Below are positions 1 to 8,482 of a stretch of DNA of 64,000 nt, one piece after another (position 1 is the first letter of the stretch; the number at the start of each line of letters is the position of its first letter). The position numbers were made by a program, and so were the translations under genes. Below the pieces are notes generated by a model. It saw only the letters and a program-made list of their open reading frames with translations. It made no database searches and was not told the DNA's origin. The stretch spans positions 558,001-622,000 of the forward strand of contig CAVSYB010000015.1 of assembly GCA_963732155.1 (NCBI GenBank). Reading direction: 5' to 3'. The stretch is from Roseiarcus sp963732155 (GTDB taxonomy: Bacteria > Pseudomonadota > Alphaproteobacteria > Rhizobiales > Beijerinckiaceae).

Positions 1-458
1 CGCGCCAGTCCTTGCACCAGGACCTGCAAGGAGTCGCGCACGCCGTTGGCGGCCAGCGCCAGACGCGCGACGAACTCGCTCGAATGGCGGTCCTGGAAGT
101 AGAGCATGTTCTGGCGCAGCAAATGATCGAACACGCGGCGCTGCACGGTCGCGATGATTCGATTCCCGGTGCGCGAAAGGACCACCAGCGCTCCATAGGT
201 CGCCAGGCCGCGCAGGACGAACAGTCCGAGCACGGCGAAAGCGAGAATGCGCATTTCGGAAAAGCGTTGCGCCGTCGCCATCCCGTTGAGCACGGGACGC
301 AGCAGCGCCGCGGCGAGCGCCGTCGTCCCGGCGCCGACGGCCAACATCAAGGCGCTGGCGGCATAGGCCAGTTTGTGCTCCGCGCCGTAGTCGCGCAACA
401 GGCGCGACAGCATGGCGAAGGCGCCGGTGGTCGGCCGGTAGTCGGGAATATCGAGCAT
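1..458 (-). CDS. ABC exporter, transmembrane domain (5' part only)
   Basis: The first 152 residues of a protein that continues past the left edge. Two hydrophobic spans are visible (about residues 30-53 and 70-93). They are followed by a stretch beginning IIATVQRRVFDHLLRQNML and then FQDRHSSEFVARL, which is the intracellular-loop pattern of the ABC_membrane family (exporters of the MsbA/LmrA type that combine six helices with an ATPase domain). The ATPase half is outside the window, so the substrate cannot be judged; lipid or lipid-A precursor export is a common role of such proteins. The start at 458 has AAGGG a few bases upstream on the minus strand. It could equally be another half-size exporter. 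Confidence 0.75.
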   Translation of the reverse strand, partial: MLDIPDYRPTTGAFAMLSRLLRDYGAEHKLAYAASALMLAVGAGTTALAAALLRPVLNGMATAQRFSEMRILAFAVLGLFVLRGLATYGALVVLSRTGNRIIATVQRRVFDHLLRQNMLYFQDRHSSEFVARLALAANGVRDSLQVLVQGLA

Positions 459-597
459 CGACCCTTGCTAATGCCAAGACCGGAAAAGGGGAAGCTCAAT
501 TCGCGCGCCCGCGGCGCGTCCAAGTAGGCCTCGCCGCCCCGGGCGAGGGCGCAGGGCCGCGCCAAGCGTCGCCGCCGAACGCAACGCTTCGGCGCGC

Positions 598-891
598 TCA
601 GCGCCTCGACGAGGGCGCGGACGGGCGGGCGATCCGCGGGCGCTTGTACTGAACGACGACCGCGCGGCCGCGGCCGGTTACGAGCGAGGGACGCCCGTTC
701 GCATGGGGCGCGAATTTCGCCGCCTGCGCCTTGACTTCCTCGACCGGCGCGCCGATCAGCGAAGCCGCGATCTCGATCCTCTGGCCGAAATCGTCGGTCA
801 GACTTTCGGCGGCGATGAAGGCCTCCTCGAGGGTCGGCGGGCTCTGACGGACCCGTCGCGGACCCCACTTGGTGTTCCAAACCGCGCTCAT
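598..891 (-). CDS. Small conserved alphaproteobacterial protein of unknown function
   Basis: A 97-residue soluble protein beginning MSAVWNTKWGPRRVRQ, with a central helical part (PPTLEEAFIAAESLTDDFGQ) and a segment IGAPVEEVKAQAAKF. The C-terminus is basic and low in complexity. I recall similar short proteins in Rhizobiales but know no function. Two adjacent ATGs occur (894 and 891); GAGG lies 2 and 5 bases before them, so 891 has the better spacing. It is divergent from putA, with about 330 bases between. No membrane segment or cysteine pair is seen. Confidence 0.55.
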   Translation of the reverse strand: MSAVWNTKWGPRRVRQSPPTLEEAFIAAESLTDDFGQRIEIAASLIGAPVEEVKAQAAKFAPHANGRPSLVTGRGRAVVVQYKRPRIARPSAPSSRR

Positions 892-1218
892 CATATCCTC
901 AATGTCGGGCGACTCGGCTCGCCCGCAGTTGATCCTTATCGATCAAGGCTGTCCAGCAAGTTAAAATCCTTTGTGCATGTTAACACGCCTGCCGCATCGC
1001 AGCAAACAGATTGTGCTTTGCACCATCCAACGAAATCGCCGCGATCGGGCGCGCGGTCGCCGCTGACGAATTTGGTCGCCGGTTCGCGCACAAACGCTCT
1101 GGCCCGTCACGTGCAAATGCGCGACATTCCCGGCGATCCGCGAGCGGTGGGCGTCCGGCAACTCGCCCGCGCCGTCGCGTCGGCCGCTTCAGGGGCAAGC
1201 GTGTAGGAGGCAACCGAT
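892..1218. other. Divergent intergenic region between the small conserved gene and putA
   Basis: A stretch of about 330 bases with no convincing gene. It holds an inverted repeat TTGATC-N6-GATCAA at 929-946 and a lower-GC patch around 957-1020 (TTAAAATCC, TGTTAACA), where a putA promoter could lie. An AGGAGG-like ribosome binding site (taggaggcaacc) sits just before the putA ATG. Confidence 0.4.
929..946. promoter_or_regulatory. Inverted repeat TTGATC-N6-GATCAA, possible operator
   Basis: A perfect 6+6 inverted repeat lying 38 bases upstream of the small gene at 891 and about 270 upstream of putA. The first 14 bases, TTGATCCTTATCGA, differ at one conserved position from the FNR/FixK-type box TTGAT-N4-ATCAA. 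Either reading (FNR/FixK box or another regulator's operator) is a guess. Confidence 0.3.
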
Positions 1219-4200
1219 ATGTCAGGGGTCATCGAGCCGTCCCTTGCAAGCGCCGGCCTCGACGGTTCCAATTCCGCCGCCACGCCGCCATTCGCCGAAT
1301 TTCTCGCCGATATCCAGAAGCATGACGGCTTGCGCGCCGCGATCGACGCCGCCTATCGGGCTCCCGAAACCGAATGCCTGCCGGCGCTGCTGCGGACGGC
1401 GATCCTGCCCGCTTCGACCAAGGCCAGGGCGCGGGCGCTGGCGCGCCGGTTGATCGAGGGGCTGCGCGCCCGTCCGGCGACCGGTCTGGTTCAGGGCCTG
1501 ATGAGCGAATACGCGCTCTCCAGCCAGGAGGGCGTCGCGCTGATGTGCCTCGCCGAGGCGCTGTTGCGCATTCCCGACGGCGCGACGCGCGATGCGCTGA
1601 TCGCCGACAAGATCGGCGGCGGGGAATGGCGCGCCCATCTCGGTCAATCGCCTTCGCCTTTCGTCAACGCGGCGACCTGGGGCCTGGTCGTCACCGGGCG
1701 GCTGGTCGGGACTTTCGACGAGAGCGGTCTGGGTTCGGCGTTGACGAGGCTGATCGCCCGAAGCGGCGCGCCGATCATTCGCGCCGGCGTCGACACCGCG
1801 ATGCGGGTGATGGGCGAGCAATTCGTCTGCGGCCAGACGATCGAGGCGGCGATTCACACCGCCCGCCGACACGAGGCGGAGGGCTTTCGCTATTCTTACG
1901 ACATGCTGGGCGAAGCGGCGGCGACCGCGCCGGACGCGGCGCGCTATCTCGCCTCCTACAGCAACGCGCTGGACGCGATCGGGGCGGCGTCGGCGGGGCG
2001 CGGCATTTACGAAGGGCCCGGCCTGTCGATCAAGCTTTCGGCTCTGCATCCGCGCTACCAACGCGCGCAGCGCCGGCGGGTGATGGAGGAATTGCTGCCG
2101 CGCCTCAAGGGCCTCGTCATGCGGGCGCGCCGGCATGATGTCGGCGTCAATATCGACGCCGAGGAATCCGAGCGGCTCGATCTGTCGCTCGATCTGCTCG
2201 ACGCGCTCTGCCGCGATCCGGACCTCGGCGGCTGGAACGGCGTCGGCTTCGTCGTCCAGGCCTATCAGAAGCGCAGTCTCGCCGTCGTCGATTTCATTGT
2301 CGATCTCGCTCGCCGCACCCGGCGCCGCATCATGGTCCGGCTCGTCAAGGGCGCCTATTGGGACAGCGAGATCAAGCGCGCGCAGGTCGAGGGCCTCGAG
2401 GGCTTTCCGGTCTTCACGCGCAAGATTCATACCGATGTGTCCTACATCGCCTGCGCGCGGCGGCTCCTCGACGCGCCGGGCGAGGTCTATCCGCAATTCG
2501 CCACCCATAACGCGCTGACCCTCGCGACGGTCCATGCGCTGGCGGGCGAGAATTTCTACGCCGGCCAGTATGAGTTTCAGTGTCTGCACGGCATGGGCGA
2601 ACCGCTCTATCAACAGGTGGTCGGTCCCGCCCATCTCAACCGCCCGTGCCGGATTTATGCGCCGGTCGGCTCGCACGAAACTCTGCTTGCCTATCTCGTG
2701 CGCCGGCTCCTGGAAAACGGCGCCAACACATCCTTCGTCAATCGCATCGCCGACGCCTCCGTCCCGGTCGAAGCGCTCCTCGAGGATCCGGCGGATCTGG
2801 CGAGCGCGCTGATCCCGGTCGGCGCGCCCCATCCTCTCATCGCGCTGCCGCGCGATCTCTTCAACGGCCGGCGCGCCAATTCGTCGGGCCTCGACCTCAG
2901 CAACGAGACGCGGCTGTCGCAGCTCGGCGCGGCGCTGGCCGCCAGCGCGGGCGTGGCGCGTCGGGCGGGCGAAGGGGCCGACTGGCGGCCGGTCGTCAAT
3001 CCGGCCGATGATCGTGATATCGTCGGTCGTGTCGCCTTCGCGGGCGCGCAGCGAATCGCCGATGCGATCGCCGGCGCCGCCGGCGCATGGCCGAGTTGGC
3101 GCGATGCGGCGCCGTCTCGGCGCGCCGCGGTTCTGCTTCGCGCGGCGGCGCTCTTCGAAAGCCGCGCGGGCGACCTGGCCGGCCTGATGTGCCGAGAAGC
3201 GGGCAAGACGCTGCCCAACGCCTTGGGCGACGTCCGCGAAGCGGTCGATTTTCTGCGCTACTATGCTTCGCAGCTCGGCGACGACTTCGCCAACGCGACG
3301 CACCGGCCGCTCGGCGTCGTCGCCTGCATCAGCCCGTGGAACTTTCCCCTCGCGATCTTCACCGGACAGGCGGGCGCCGCGCTGGCGGCGGGCAACGTCG
3401 TCATCGCCAAGCCCGCCGAGGAGACGCCGCTGGTGGCGGCCGAAGCGATTCGCATGCTGCATGAAGCGGGCGCGCCGGAACAAGCCATTGCTCTGCTGGC
3501 CGGCGACGGCGCCGTGGGCGCGGCGCTGGTCGCTCATCCCGAGGTCGCCGGCGTGCTGTTCACCGGTTCGACCGAGGTCGCGCGGATCATTCAGCGCACG
3601 CTCGCGGAAAGGCTCGGCGCGGATGGCGGGCCGATCCCGCTGATCGCCGAGACGGGGGGGCGCAATGCGCTGATCGTCGACAGTTCGGCGCTCGCCGAGC
3701 AGGTGGTGTCGGACGTCCTCAGCTCCGCCTTCAATTCGGCCGGACAGCGTTGTTCGGCGTTGCGCGTGCTGTGTCTGCAGGAGGATATCGCCGAGCGAAT
3801 CATCGCCATGCTGAAGGAGGCGATGGCCGAATTGTCGATCGGTCCGCCCGACCGGCTGTCGAGCGATCTCGGCCCCGTCATTTCGCGCGAAGCGCTGGCG
3901 ATGCTGACCGGGCATGTGGCGACGATGCGGGCGCGCGGCTTTGCGACGCATGCGCCGGCGCTCGGCGAGGAATGCGGGCGGGGAACCTTCATGGCGCCCA
4001 CCCTCATCGAGATCGGCGGCGTCGGCGACGTGAACCGCGAAGTCTTCGGTCCGGTTCTGCACGTGCTCCGCTTTCGGCGCGACGAGCTGACGGCGCTGAT
4101 CGACGAACTCAACGCATCCGGCTACGCCCTGACGGGGGGCGTGCATTCACGCATCGACGCGACGATCGACCTTGTCGGCGAGCGCCTCGGCGCCGGCAAC

Positions 4201-4911
4201 ATCTACGTCAACCGAAACATCATCGGCGCGGTCGTCGGGGTGCAGCCGTTCGGCGGCCACGGCCTGTCGGGGACCGGGCCGAAAGCCGGCGGTCCGCTCT
4301 ATCTGAAGCGCCTGCTCGCCGCCGCGCCGCCGCTCTGGCCGATGATCGGCCAGGGCGCGCCGCCGCCCGCCGCGTTGAAATTCTGCGCATGGCTGGCGGC
4401 GAGCGGCCGTGAGGCGCTTTCGGCGCGCGGCGCCGCTGTCGCCGCGCAATCGCGCTTCGGCGCCCGCCTCGAGCTTCCCGGGCCCGTCGGCGAACAGAAT
4501 CTTTATTCGCTGCGTCGGCGCGGCGCCGTTCTCTGCCACGCGGCGAGCGAGGCGACGGCGATCGTCCAGGCCGCTTGCGCGCTGAGCGCCGGCAATCGCG
4601 CCATGCTCGCTGGCCGCGCGGCGCAAGCCCTGTTCGACGCGCTGCCGGCCGCGCTACGCGCCGACGTCAGCCTCGCCGACGTCTCGACGGCGATCGAGGC
4701 CGTGCTGACGGATTGCGAGGGCGACGCGCTGCGCGATCTTCTGGCCGATATCGCCGGTCGCGACGGGCCGATCGTCAGCGTCTTCAGCCTTTCGGCGCGA
4801 CGATTTGAGGCGGGAGAAAACTGGCCGCTCGATTGGCTGCTCAACGAACAGGCGCTCACGGTCAACACCACCGCGGCCGGCGGCAATGCGAGCCTGATGA
4901 CGATCGGCTGA
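1219..4911 (+). CDS. putA: Bifunctional proline dehydrogenase / L-glutamate gamma-semialdehyde dehydrogenase
   Basis: Oxidises proline to pyrroline-5-carboxylate (FAD) and then to glutamate (NAD+), at the membrane face of the cytoplasm. 1230 residues. The N-terminal arm lacks a ribbon-helix-helix domain, so it should not be a DNA-binding PutA. The PRODH barrel shows GLSIKLSALHPRYQ (about 266), RLVKGAYWDSEIKRAQ (about 372), FQCLHGMGEPLY (about 453) and NTSFVNRIAD (about 503). The aldehyde dehydrogenase domain has FTGSTEVA, general base Glu811 in ETGGRNAL and nucleophile Cys845 in GQRCSALR. Roughly 170 residues follow, ending TVNTTAAGGNASLMTIG, the C-terminal domain typical of long (type B) PutA. 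The start follows AGGAGG. No putP transporter or Lrp-type putR is adjacent. The stop codon directly abuts that of convergent dgoK. Confidence 0.97.
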   Translation: MSGVIEPSLASAGLDGSNSAATPPFAEFLADIQKHDGLRAAIDAAYRAPETECLPALLRTAILPASTKARARALARRLIEGLRARPATGLVQGLMSEYALSSQEGVALMCLAEALLRIPDGATRDALIADKIGGGEWRAHLGQSPSPFVNAATWGLVVTGRLVGTFDESGLGSALTRLIARSGAPIIRAGVDTAMRVMGEQFVCGQTIEAAIHTARRHEAEGFRYSYDMLGEAAATAPDAARYLASYSNALDAIGAASAGRGIYEGPGLSIKLSALHPRYQRAQRRRVMEELLPRLKGLVMRARRHDVGVNIDAEESERLDLSLDLLDALCRDPDLGGWNGVGFVVQAYQKRSLAVVDFIVDLARRTRRRIMVRLVKGAYWDSEIKRAQVEGLEGFPVFTRKIHTDVSYIACARRLLDAPGEVYPQFATHNALTLATVHALAGENFYAGQYEFQCLHGMGEPLYQQVVGPAHLNRPCRIYAPVGSHETLLAYLVRRLLENGANTSFVNRIADASVPVEALLEDPADLASALIPVGAPHPLIALPRDLFNGRRANSSGLDLSNETRLSQLGAALAASAGVARRAGEGADWRPVVNPADDRDIVGRVAFAGAQRIADAIAGAAGAWPSWRDAAPSRRAAVLLRAAALFESRAGDLAGLMCREAGKTLPNALGDVREAVDFLRYYASQLGDDFANATHRPLGVVACISPWNFPLAIFTGQAGAALAAGNVVIAKPAEETPLVAAEAIRMLHEAGAPEQAIALLAGDGAVGAALVAHPEVAGVLFTGSTEVARIIQRTLAERLGADGGPIPLIAETGGRNALIVDSSALAEQVVSDVLSSAFNSAGQRCSALRVLCLQEDIAERIIAMLKEAMAELSIGPPDRLSSDLGPVISREALAMLTGHVATMRARGFATHAPALGEECGRGTFMAPTLIEIGGVGDVNREVFGPVLHVLRFRRDELTALIDELNASGYALTGGVHSRIDATIDLVGERLGAGNIYVNRNIIGAVVGVQPFGGHGLSGTGPKAGGPLYLKRLLAAAPPLWPMIGQGAPPPAALKFCAWLAASGREALSARGAAVAAQSRFGARLELPGPVGEQNLYSLRRRGAVLCHAASEATAIVQAACALSAGNRAMLAGRAAQALFDALPAALRADVSLADVSTAIEAVLTDCEGDALRDLLADIAGRDGPIVSVFSLSARRFEAGENWPLDWLLNEQALTVNTTAAGGNASLMTIG

Positions 4912-5829
4912 TCAGACGCCGCGCCAGCGGGCGAGCAGGGCGAGCAGGCCGCGCGGCGCGCAATCCTCGGGCGCCGGCTCCAACCCCAGCCCGAGGATCG
5001 CGGCGGCGGCGCAATAGCGGGCGGTAAGGGCCGGCGAGCCGACCACCATCGCGCTCCTGGCGTCGCGCGCGCCGGAGACAAGCTCCGCGCCGATCAACAG
5101 GCCTGAAAGATAGTCCGACAATTGATCGGGCGGCAGACGGTCGAACAGCCCCAGCGTCCGCGTCATGAAAATGGCGTGCAGCAGGTCGCCGGGCCGTTCG
5201 AGCCGCGAGGCCGCTCGAACCCCCTCGGCGAAGCCCGGGCCGGCTTGCAATTCGGCGTTCATCAGACGCCCGAGAATGGTGTGATCCCGGAGCGCCGCGA
5301 ACGCCTCGCCGGTCATATAGGTCGCAAAGGACGCGATGCGCCCGGCTTCGACGCGCGCCCACTTCGAGTGGGTTCCCGGCAGGACGAAGACGCCGTCGGA
5401 GCGCCCCGTCGCGGCAAGCGCGCCGAGAATCTGCGTCTCCTCGCCGCGCATCACATCGGGCGAGCCGCGGGAATCGAAGGCGCGGACGCCCGGCGCAAGG
5501 CCGATCGCGCCCATCGCGCGCGTCTCGATCGTCACGATCGCCGCGACGATTTCCGGCAGGCCGGCGGGGCAATCGACGTAAGGCGCCTCGACCCATCCCT
5601 GGCGCGCGCCAATCATGCCGGCCATCAGGACGGGCAGACGCCCGGGCCCTTCGAGCCATTCCCCGATATGATGCGCCAACACGTCCTCATGCTCGCCTTT
5701 GCCGACGGTGAGAATCCCGCGAGGCGATTCGACGCGCCCGAGAATCGCGCCATCGGCGCTCGTCAGGTAAGCGCGAAAGGAAGTCGTTCCCCAGTCCACG
5801 CAAATGGCGGCGGGTTCGCCGGGCGTCAT
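4912..5829 (-). CDS. dgoK: 2-dehydro-3-deoxygalactonokinase
   Basis: 305 residues. It phosphorylates 2-keto-3-deoxygalactonate with ATP in the De Ley-Doudoroff route of galactonate breakdown. The N-terminal phosphate loop of the sugar-kinase/actin fold is seen as ICVDWGTTSFRAYL, followed by PVLMAGMIGARQGWVEAPYVDCPAG, VFVLPGTHSKWARV and a C-terminal part GLLIGAELVSGAR, all usual for DgoK. Length fits the family. No dgoA aldolase or dgoD dehydratase is in the window, so its pathway partners must lie elsewhere. An in-frame extension to 6114 exists but its sequence is low-complexity and arginine-rich; the ATG at 5829 begins the recognisable fold. Confidence 0.85.
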   Translation of the reverse strand: MTPGEPAAICVDWGTTSFRAYLTSADGAILGRVESPRGILTVGKGEHEDVLAHHIGEWLEGPGRLPVLMAGMIGARQGWVEAPYVDCPAGLPEIVAAIVTIETRAMGAIGLAPGVRAFDSRGSPDVMRGEETQILGALAATGRSDGVFVLPGTHSKWARVEAGRIASFATYMTGEAFAALRDHTILGRLMNAELQAGPGFAEGVRAASRLERPGDLLHAIFMTRTLGLFDRLPPDQLSDYLSGLLIGAELVSGARDARSAMVVGSPALTARYCAAAAILGLGLEPAPEDCAPRGLLALLARWRGV

Positions 5830-6463
5830 GACGCGTCTTGCGCGCTCGACCGCACCGCGCGCGGCGGCCTCGCCACGCTTCCGATGGTTGACCGCGCGGT
5901 CTCGGCGGCGGCGCAACTGACTTGGCTCTGCATTCGATTCCCGACCTTTTGCGCCGCTTGGCGGACCGCCTCCAGCCGCGGCGCAGCCCGGCGCCGTCCT
6001 GCCCCGATCGGGCAAATCCCCGTCCGAAACCAGATTGCGCTGAACGATGGAAAAGACAATCGCAGATCGTTCCTTTACGGCGCCTCGGAATGAACGGGGA
6101 TCGAAGGGACGCAACCGTGAGTTTATGATCTACGCCAGCCCAATCACCGCGCGCGTCGACCGACGCGGGCGTCCCGCGCCAGGAGCGCTCGCGATGATCA
6201 GGCGCCGCTCGGGCGATTTGGCCGGAAAACGTGTGACGCGGCGCGTCCCGCGCGATCGTCTGTCCTCAGAGAATTCTTTGACAGCTTCAGGCGGCGCGCC
6301 GGCCAGGGCGAGGGTCGTCCGGGCTGACCGCGCGACGCCGCGCAATGCGCGCCTGACGCGGTCTTCGGCACGCGTCCGGAATTGGCGGCCGACCGGCCGG
6401 CGCGACGCAATGTCAGCGAATTCAAGGGGCCCTCTGCGGAAGTATTGGAAGCCTTTATCGCCA
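5830..6463. other. Long intergenic region upstream of the pilus locus
   Basis: About 630 bases with several open frames on both strands. All are arginine-rich and low-complexity, with no recognisable domain or good ribosome binding site. I see no gene here. It may hold untranslated leader or degenerate sequence. Confidence 0.4.
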
Positions 6464-6479
6464 TTAAACGGGGCTTAAC
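6464..6479. promoter_or_regulatory. CtrA-type box TTAA-N7-TTAAC upstream of flp
   Basis: The sequence TTAAACGGGGCTTAAC matches the full CtrA consensus TTAA-N7-TTAAC without mismatch. It lies about 143 bases before the flp start. In Caulobacter the equivalent pilin gene is activated by CtrA in the swarmer/predivisional programme, so cell-cycle control of pilin expression is a reasonable inference here. A further TTAACC half-site occurs near 6525. Confidence 0.65.
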
Positions 6480-6622
6480 CAAGCGAAACGCAATCGCTGA
6501 TAGCCCGGAGAGTGCGAGATTGGATTAACCCCTTTGAAACGGGGCGCTCGTAAATTCCCCCTATTCCGACGAGCAAATCATTTGCTCAACCGGAGTGAGC
6601 ATTCCGCAGCAGGAGCAAATAC

Positions 6623-6787
6623 ATGATCAAGTTCGTCAAGAATTTCGTCGCCAACGAGTCCGGCGCGACCGCCATCGAATACGCCCTCATCGCCTCGCTC
6701 ATCGCGGTCGCGATCATCCTTTCGGTCACCGCCCTGGGCAGCAAGCTTCAGAACACCTTCAACGAAGTGTCGTCCAACCTGAAGTAA
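6623..6787 (+). CDS. flp: Flp-family type IVb pilin
   Basis: 54 residues: MIKFVKNFVANESGATAIEY followed by a single hydrophobic helix and a short polar tail. The prepilin processing site G-ATAIEY, with Glu at position +5 and Tyr at +6, is the Flp hallmark. The hydrophobic helix ALIASLIAVAIILSVTAL forms the pilus core after cleavage by CpaA. The ribosome binding site AGGAG is eight bases upstream. It heads the Tad locus under the CtrA box. This is the major pilin of the Tad apparatus for surface attachment. Only one Flp copy was found. Confidence 0.97.
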   Translation: MIKFVKNFVANESGATAIEYALIASLIAVAIILSVTALGSKLQNTFNEVSSNLK

Positions 6788-6953
6788 TACGCCGAAGACG
6801 AATCAGCCAGGTTTGGCGCGCCGACGGGGGTTCCCACCTGTCGGCGCGCCGACCCATGCGGCGCCGTCCGGCGTCGACGAAGCGGTAACCGGAATTCAAC
6901 GGCTTGCCCGTAGCCTCCGACGTCCTGGAGCGCTCAACCGATAGCGACGGACC

Positions 6954-7475
6954 ATGGCTGCACATCTCCTGTTGTTCGCGACCCTCGTGCTGTTTCCGGC
7001 GCTGATGGCCTTTTCCGCCTCGTCCGATCTCATCACAATGACCATTCCCAATCGCGTCTGCGCCGCTCTCGTGCTCGGCTATCTCGCGCTGGCGGTCGCC
7101 GTCGGCCTGCCGCTCGCAACGGTCGCCATCGATCTGACCTGCGCGCTGGCCGTGCTGGCCGTGACATTCACATTGTTCTCGCTGGGCTGGATCGGCGGCG
7201 GCGACGCCAAACTCGCTGCCGCCACGGCGTTGTGGCTGGGCTGGGCGCTGCTGCTGGACTATGGCCTGATCGCTTCGGTGATGGGCGGCGTCCTGACGCT
7301 GGCGCTGATTCTGAGCCGCAGGACCCCGCTGCCCGCCTGGGCGGCGCGCCTCGATTGGGTCGCGCGCCTGCATCATCCCAAGACCGGCGTGCCCTATGGC
7401 ATTGCGCTCGCCGCGGCGGGCCTGGCCCTCTATCCGCAGACGCATATCTGGCGCGCGGCGGCGGGTTTGCCATAA
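6954..7475 (+). CDS. cpaA: Prepilin peptidase of the Tad pilus (A24 family)
   Basis: 173 residues, nearly all hydrophobic, with about five to six membrane helices. It cleaves the Flp leader at the inner membrane. The two catalytic aspartates of A24 peptidases are visible: Asp25 in SASSDLITMTIPN and Asp84 in the GGGDAKL (GxGD) motif. It lacks the zinc-binding N-terminal methylase domain of PilD, as usual for CpaA. It lies 166 bases after flp and about 200 before cpaB. Confidence 0.93.
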   Translation: MAAHLLLFATLVLFPALMAFSASSDLITMTIPNRVCAALVLGYLALAVAVGLPLATVAIDLTCALAVLAVTFTLFSLGWIGGGDAKLAAATALWLGWALLLDYGLIASVMGGVLTLALILSRRTPLPAWAARLDWVARLHHPKTGVPYGIALAAAGLALYPQTHIWRAAAGLP

Positions 7476-7597
7476 TAAATGACAGCGTCGATTTGTGCTT
7501 ATTTTCGCCAATTTCCCCGTTCCGGCGGGTGAATCGAGCGGCCCAAGGGCATAAATCGTTTCACCGCACTCATAGTTTGAAGATTGGATACGTCTGA

Positions 7598-7613
7598 TTA
7601 ACCCTAATTTGAC
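7598..7613. promoter_or_regulatory. CtrA-like site TTAA-N7-TTGAC upstream of cpaB
   Basis: The sequence TTAACCCTAATTTGAC has a perfect first half-site and one mismatch in the second (TTGA for TTAA), with the correct 7-base spacer. It lies about 60 bases upstream of the cpaB ATG, in the 197-base gap after cpaA, suggesting a second, separately regulated transcript for the assembly genes. TTGAC could alternatively be part of a promoter -35 element. Confidence 0.35.
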
Positions 7614-7672
7614 GATTGACTGTTCATATCAGGCTTACGTTGCGCGAAATGGCGCGATGAGGATCTGGCGTC

Positions 7673-8482
7673 ATGAACAGAGTTCAAATTGCAGTTTTGG
7701 GTGTGACGATCCTCGCTTTCGGCGGGGCCTACGTGCTGTTCAACTCCGCGCAGGCTCCGCCCCAGCGGATCGTGCAGGCCGCCCCCAGCCTGGATACCGA
7801 TGAGGTTCTGGTCGCCGCGCGCGACCTGCCCATGGGCACGCTGATCGCCGACGCGGACGTCTCCTGGCAGAAATGGCCGCGCCAGTCGCTCTCGGACCTG
7901 ATGGTCAAGAAATCCGAGGGGCCCCAGGCGCTGGAAAACGCCAAGGGCTCGGTCACCCGCGGCGCGTTCCTGCAAGGCGAGCCGATGCGGAAAGACAAAC
8001 TCGTCAAGGGGCCGAACTCCGGCTATCTCTCGGCGACGCTGCCTTCCGGGATGAGAGCGGTGGCGATCAACATCGATCCGAGCGGCGGCGCCACGGCCGG
8101 CGGCTTCATTCTCCCCAACGACCGCGTCGACGTCATCCGCGTCTATCGTGACGAAGAACAAACCAAGGCGATGGGGGTCGAGGTCAACACCGCGCAGACG
8201 ATCCTCACCAACGTTCGCGTGCTGGCCATCGGTCAGACCGTCCAGGAAAAAGGCGGGGAGAAGACCGTCGTCGGCGCCAATGCGACGCTCGAGCTCGATC
8301 CCTCGCAAGCCGAACTCATCGTCCTCGCCCAGCGCACGGCGGGCGCGGGCAATCTCCATCTCACTCTGCGCAGCATGCTGGACGCCTCGGGCAAGACCGA
8401 TTCGGTCGGCGATCTGGGGGCAGGCAAGGCAGGCGGCCTGACGATCGTGCGCGCCGGCGCGGCGCAGCAAGCCAGCCGATGA
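7673..8482 (+). CDS. cpaB: Tad pilus assembly protein CpaB (RcpC-like)
   Basis: 269 residues. One N-terminal membrane anchor (VQIAVLGVTILAFGGAYVLF) leads into a periplasmic part. A SAF-type domain follows (DEVLVAARDLPMGTLIADADVSWQKWP), then the RcpC region (GMRAVAINIDPSGGATAGGFILPNDRVDVIRVY). CpaB is a periplasmic partner of the CpaC secretin, often needed for its stability. The stop overlaps the cpaC start (ATGA), so the two are translationally coupled. Confidence 0.94.
   Translation: MNRVQIAVLGVTILAFGGAYVLFNSAQAPPQRIVQAAPSLDTDEVLVAARDLPMGTLIADADVSWQKWPRQSLSDLMVKKSEGPQALENAKGSVTRGAFLQGEPMRKDKLVKGPNSGYLSATLPSGMRAVAINIDPSGGATAGGFILPNDRVDVIRVYRDEEQTKAMGVEVNTAQTILTNVRVLAIGQTVQEKGGEKTVVGANATLELDPSQAELIVLAQRTAGAGNLHLTLRSMLDASGKTDSVGDLGAGKAGGLTIVRAGAAQQASR

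Noticed and set aside
1222..4146. Very long open frame (974 codons) on the strand opposite putA
   Set aside because: It is the mirror of a high-GC coding sequence. The protein is rich in Arg, Asp and His with no domain, and putA itself is unmistakable.
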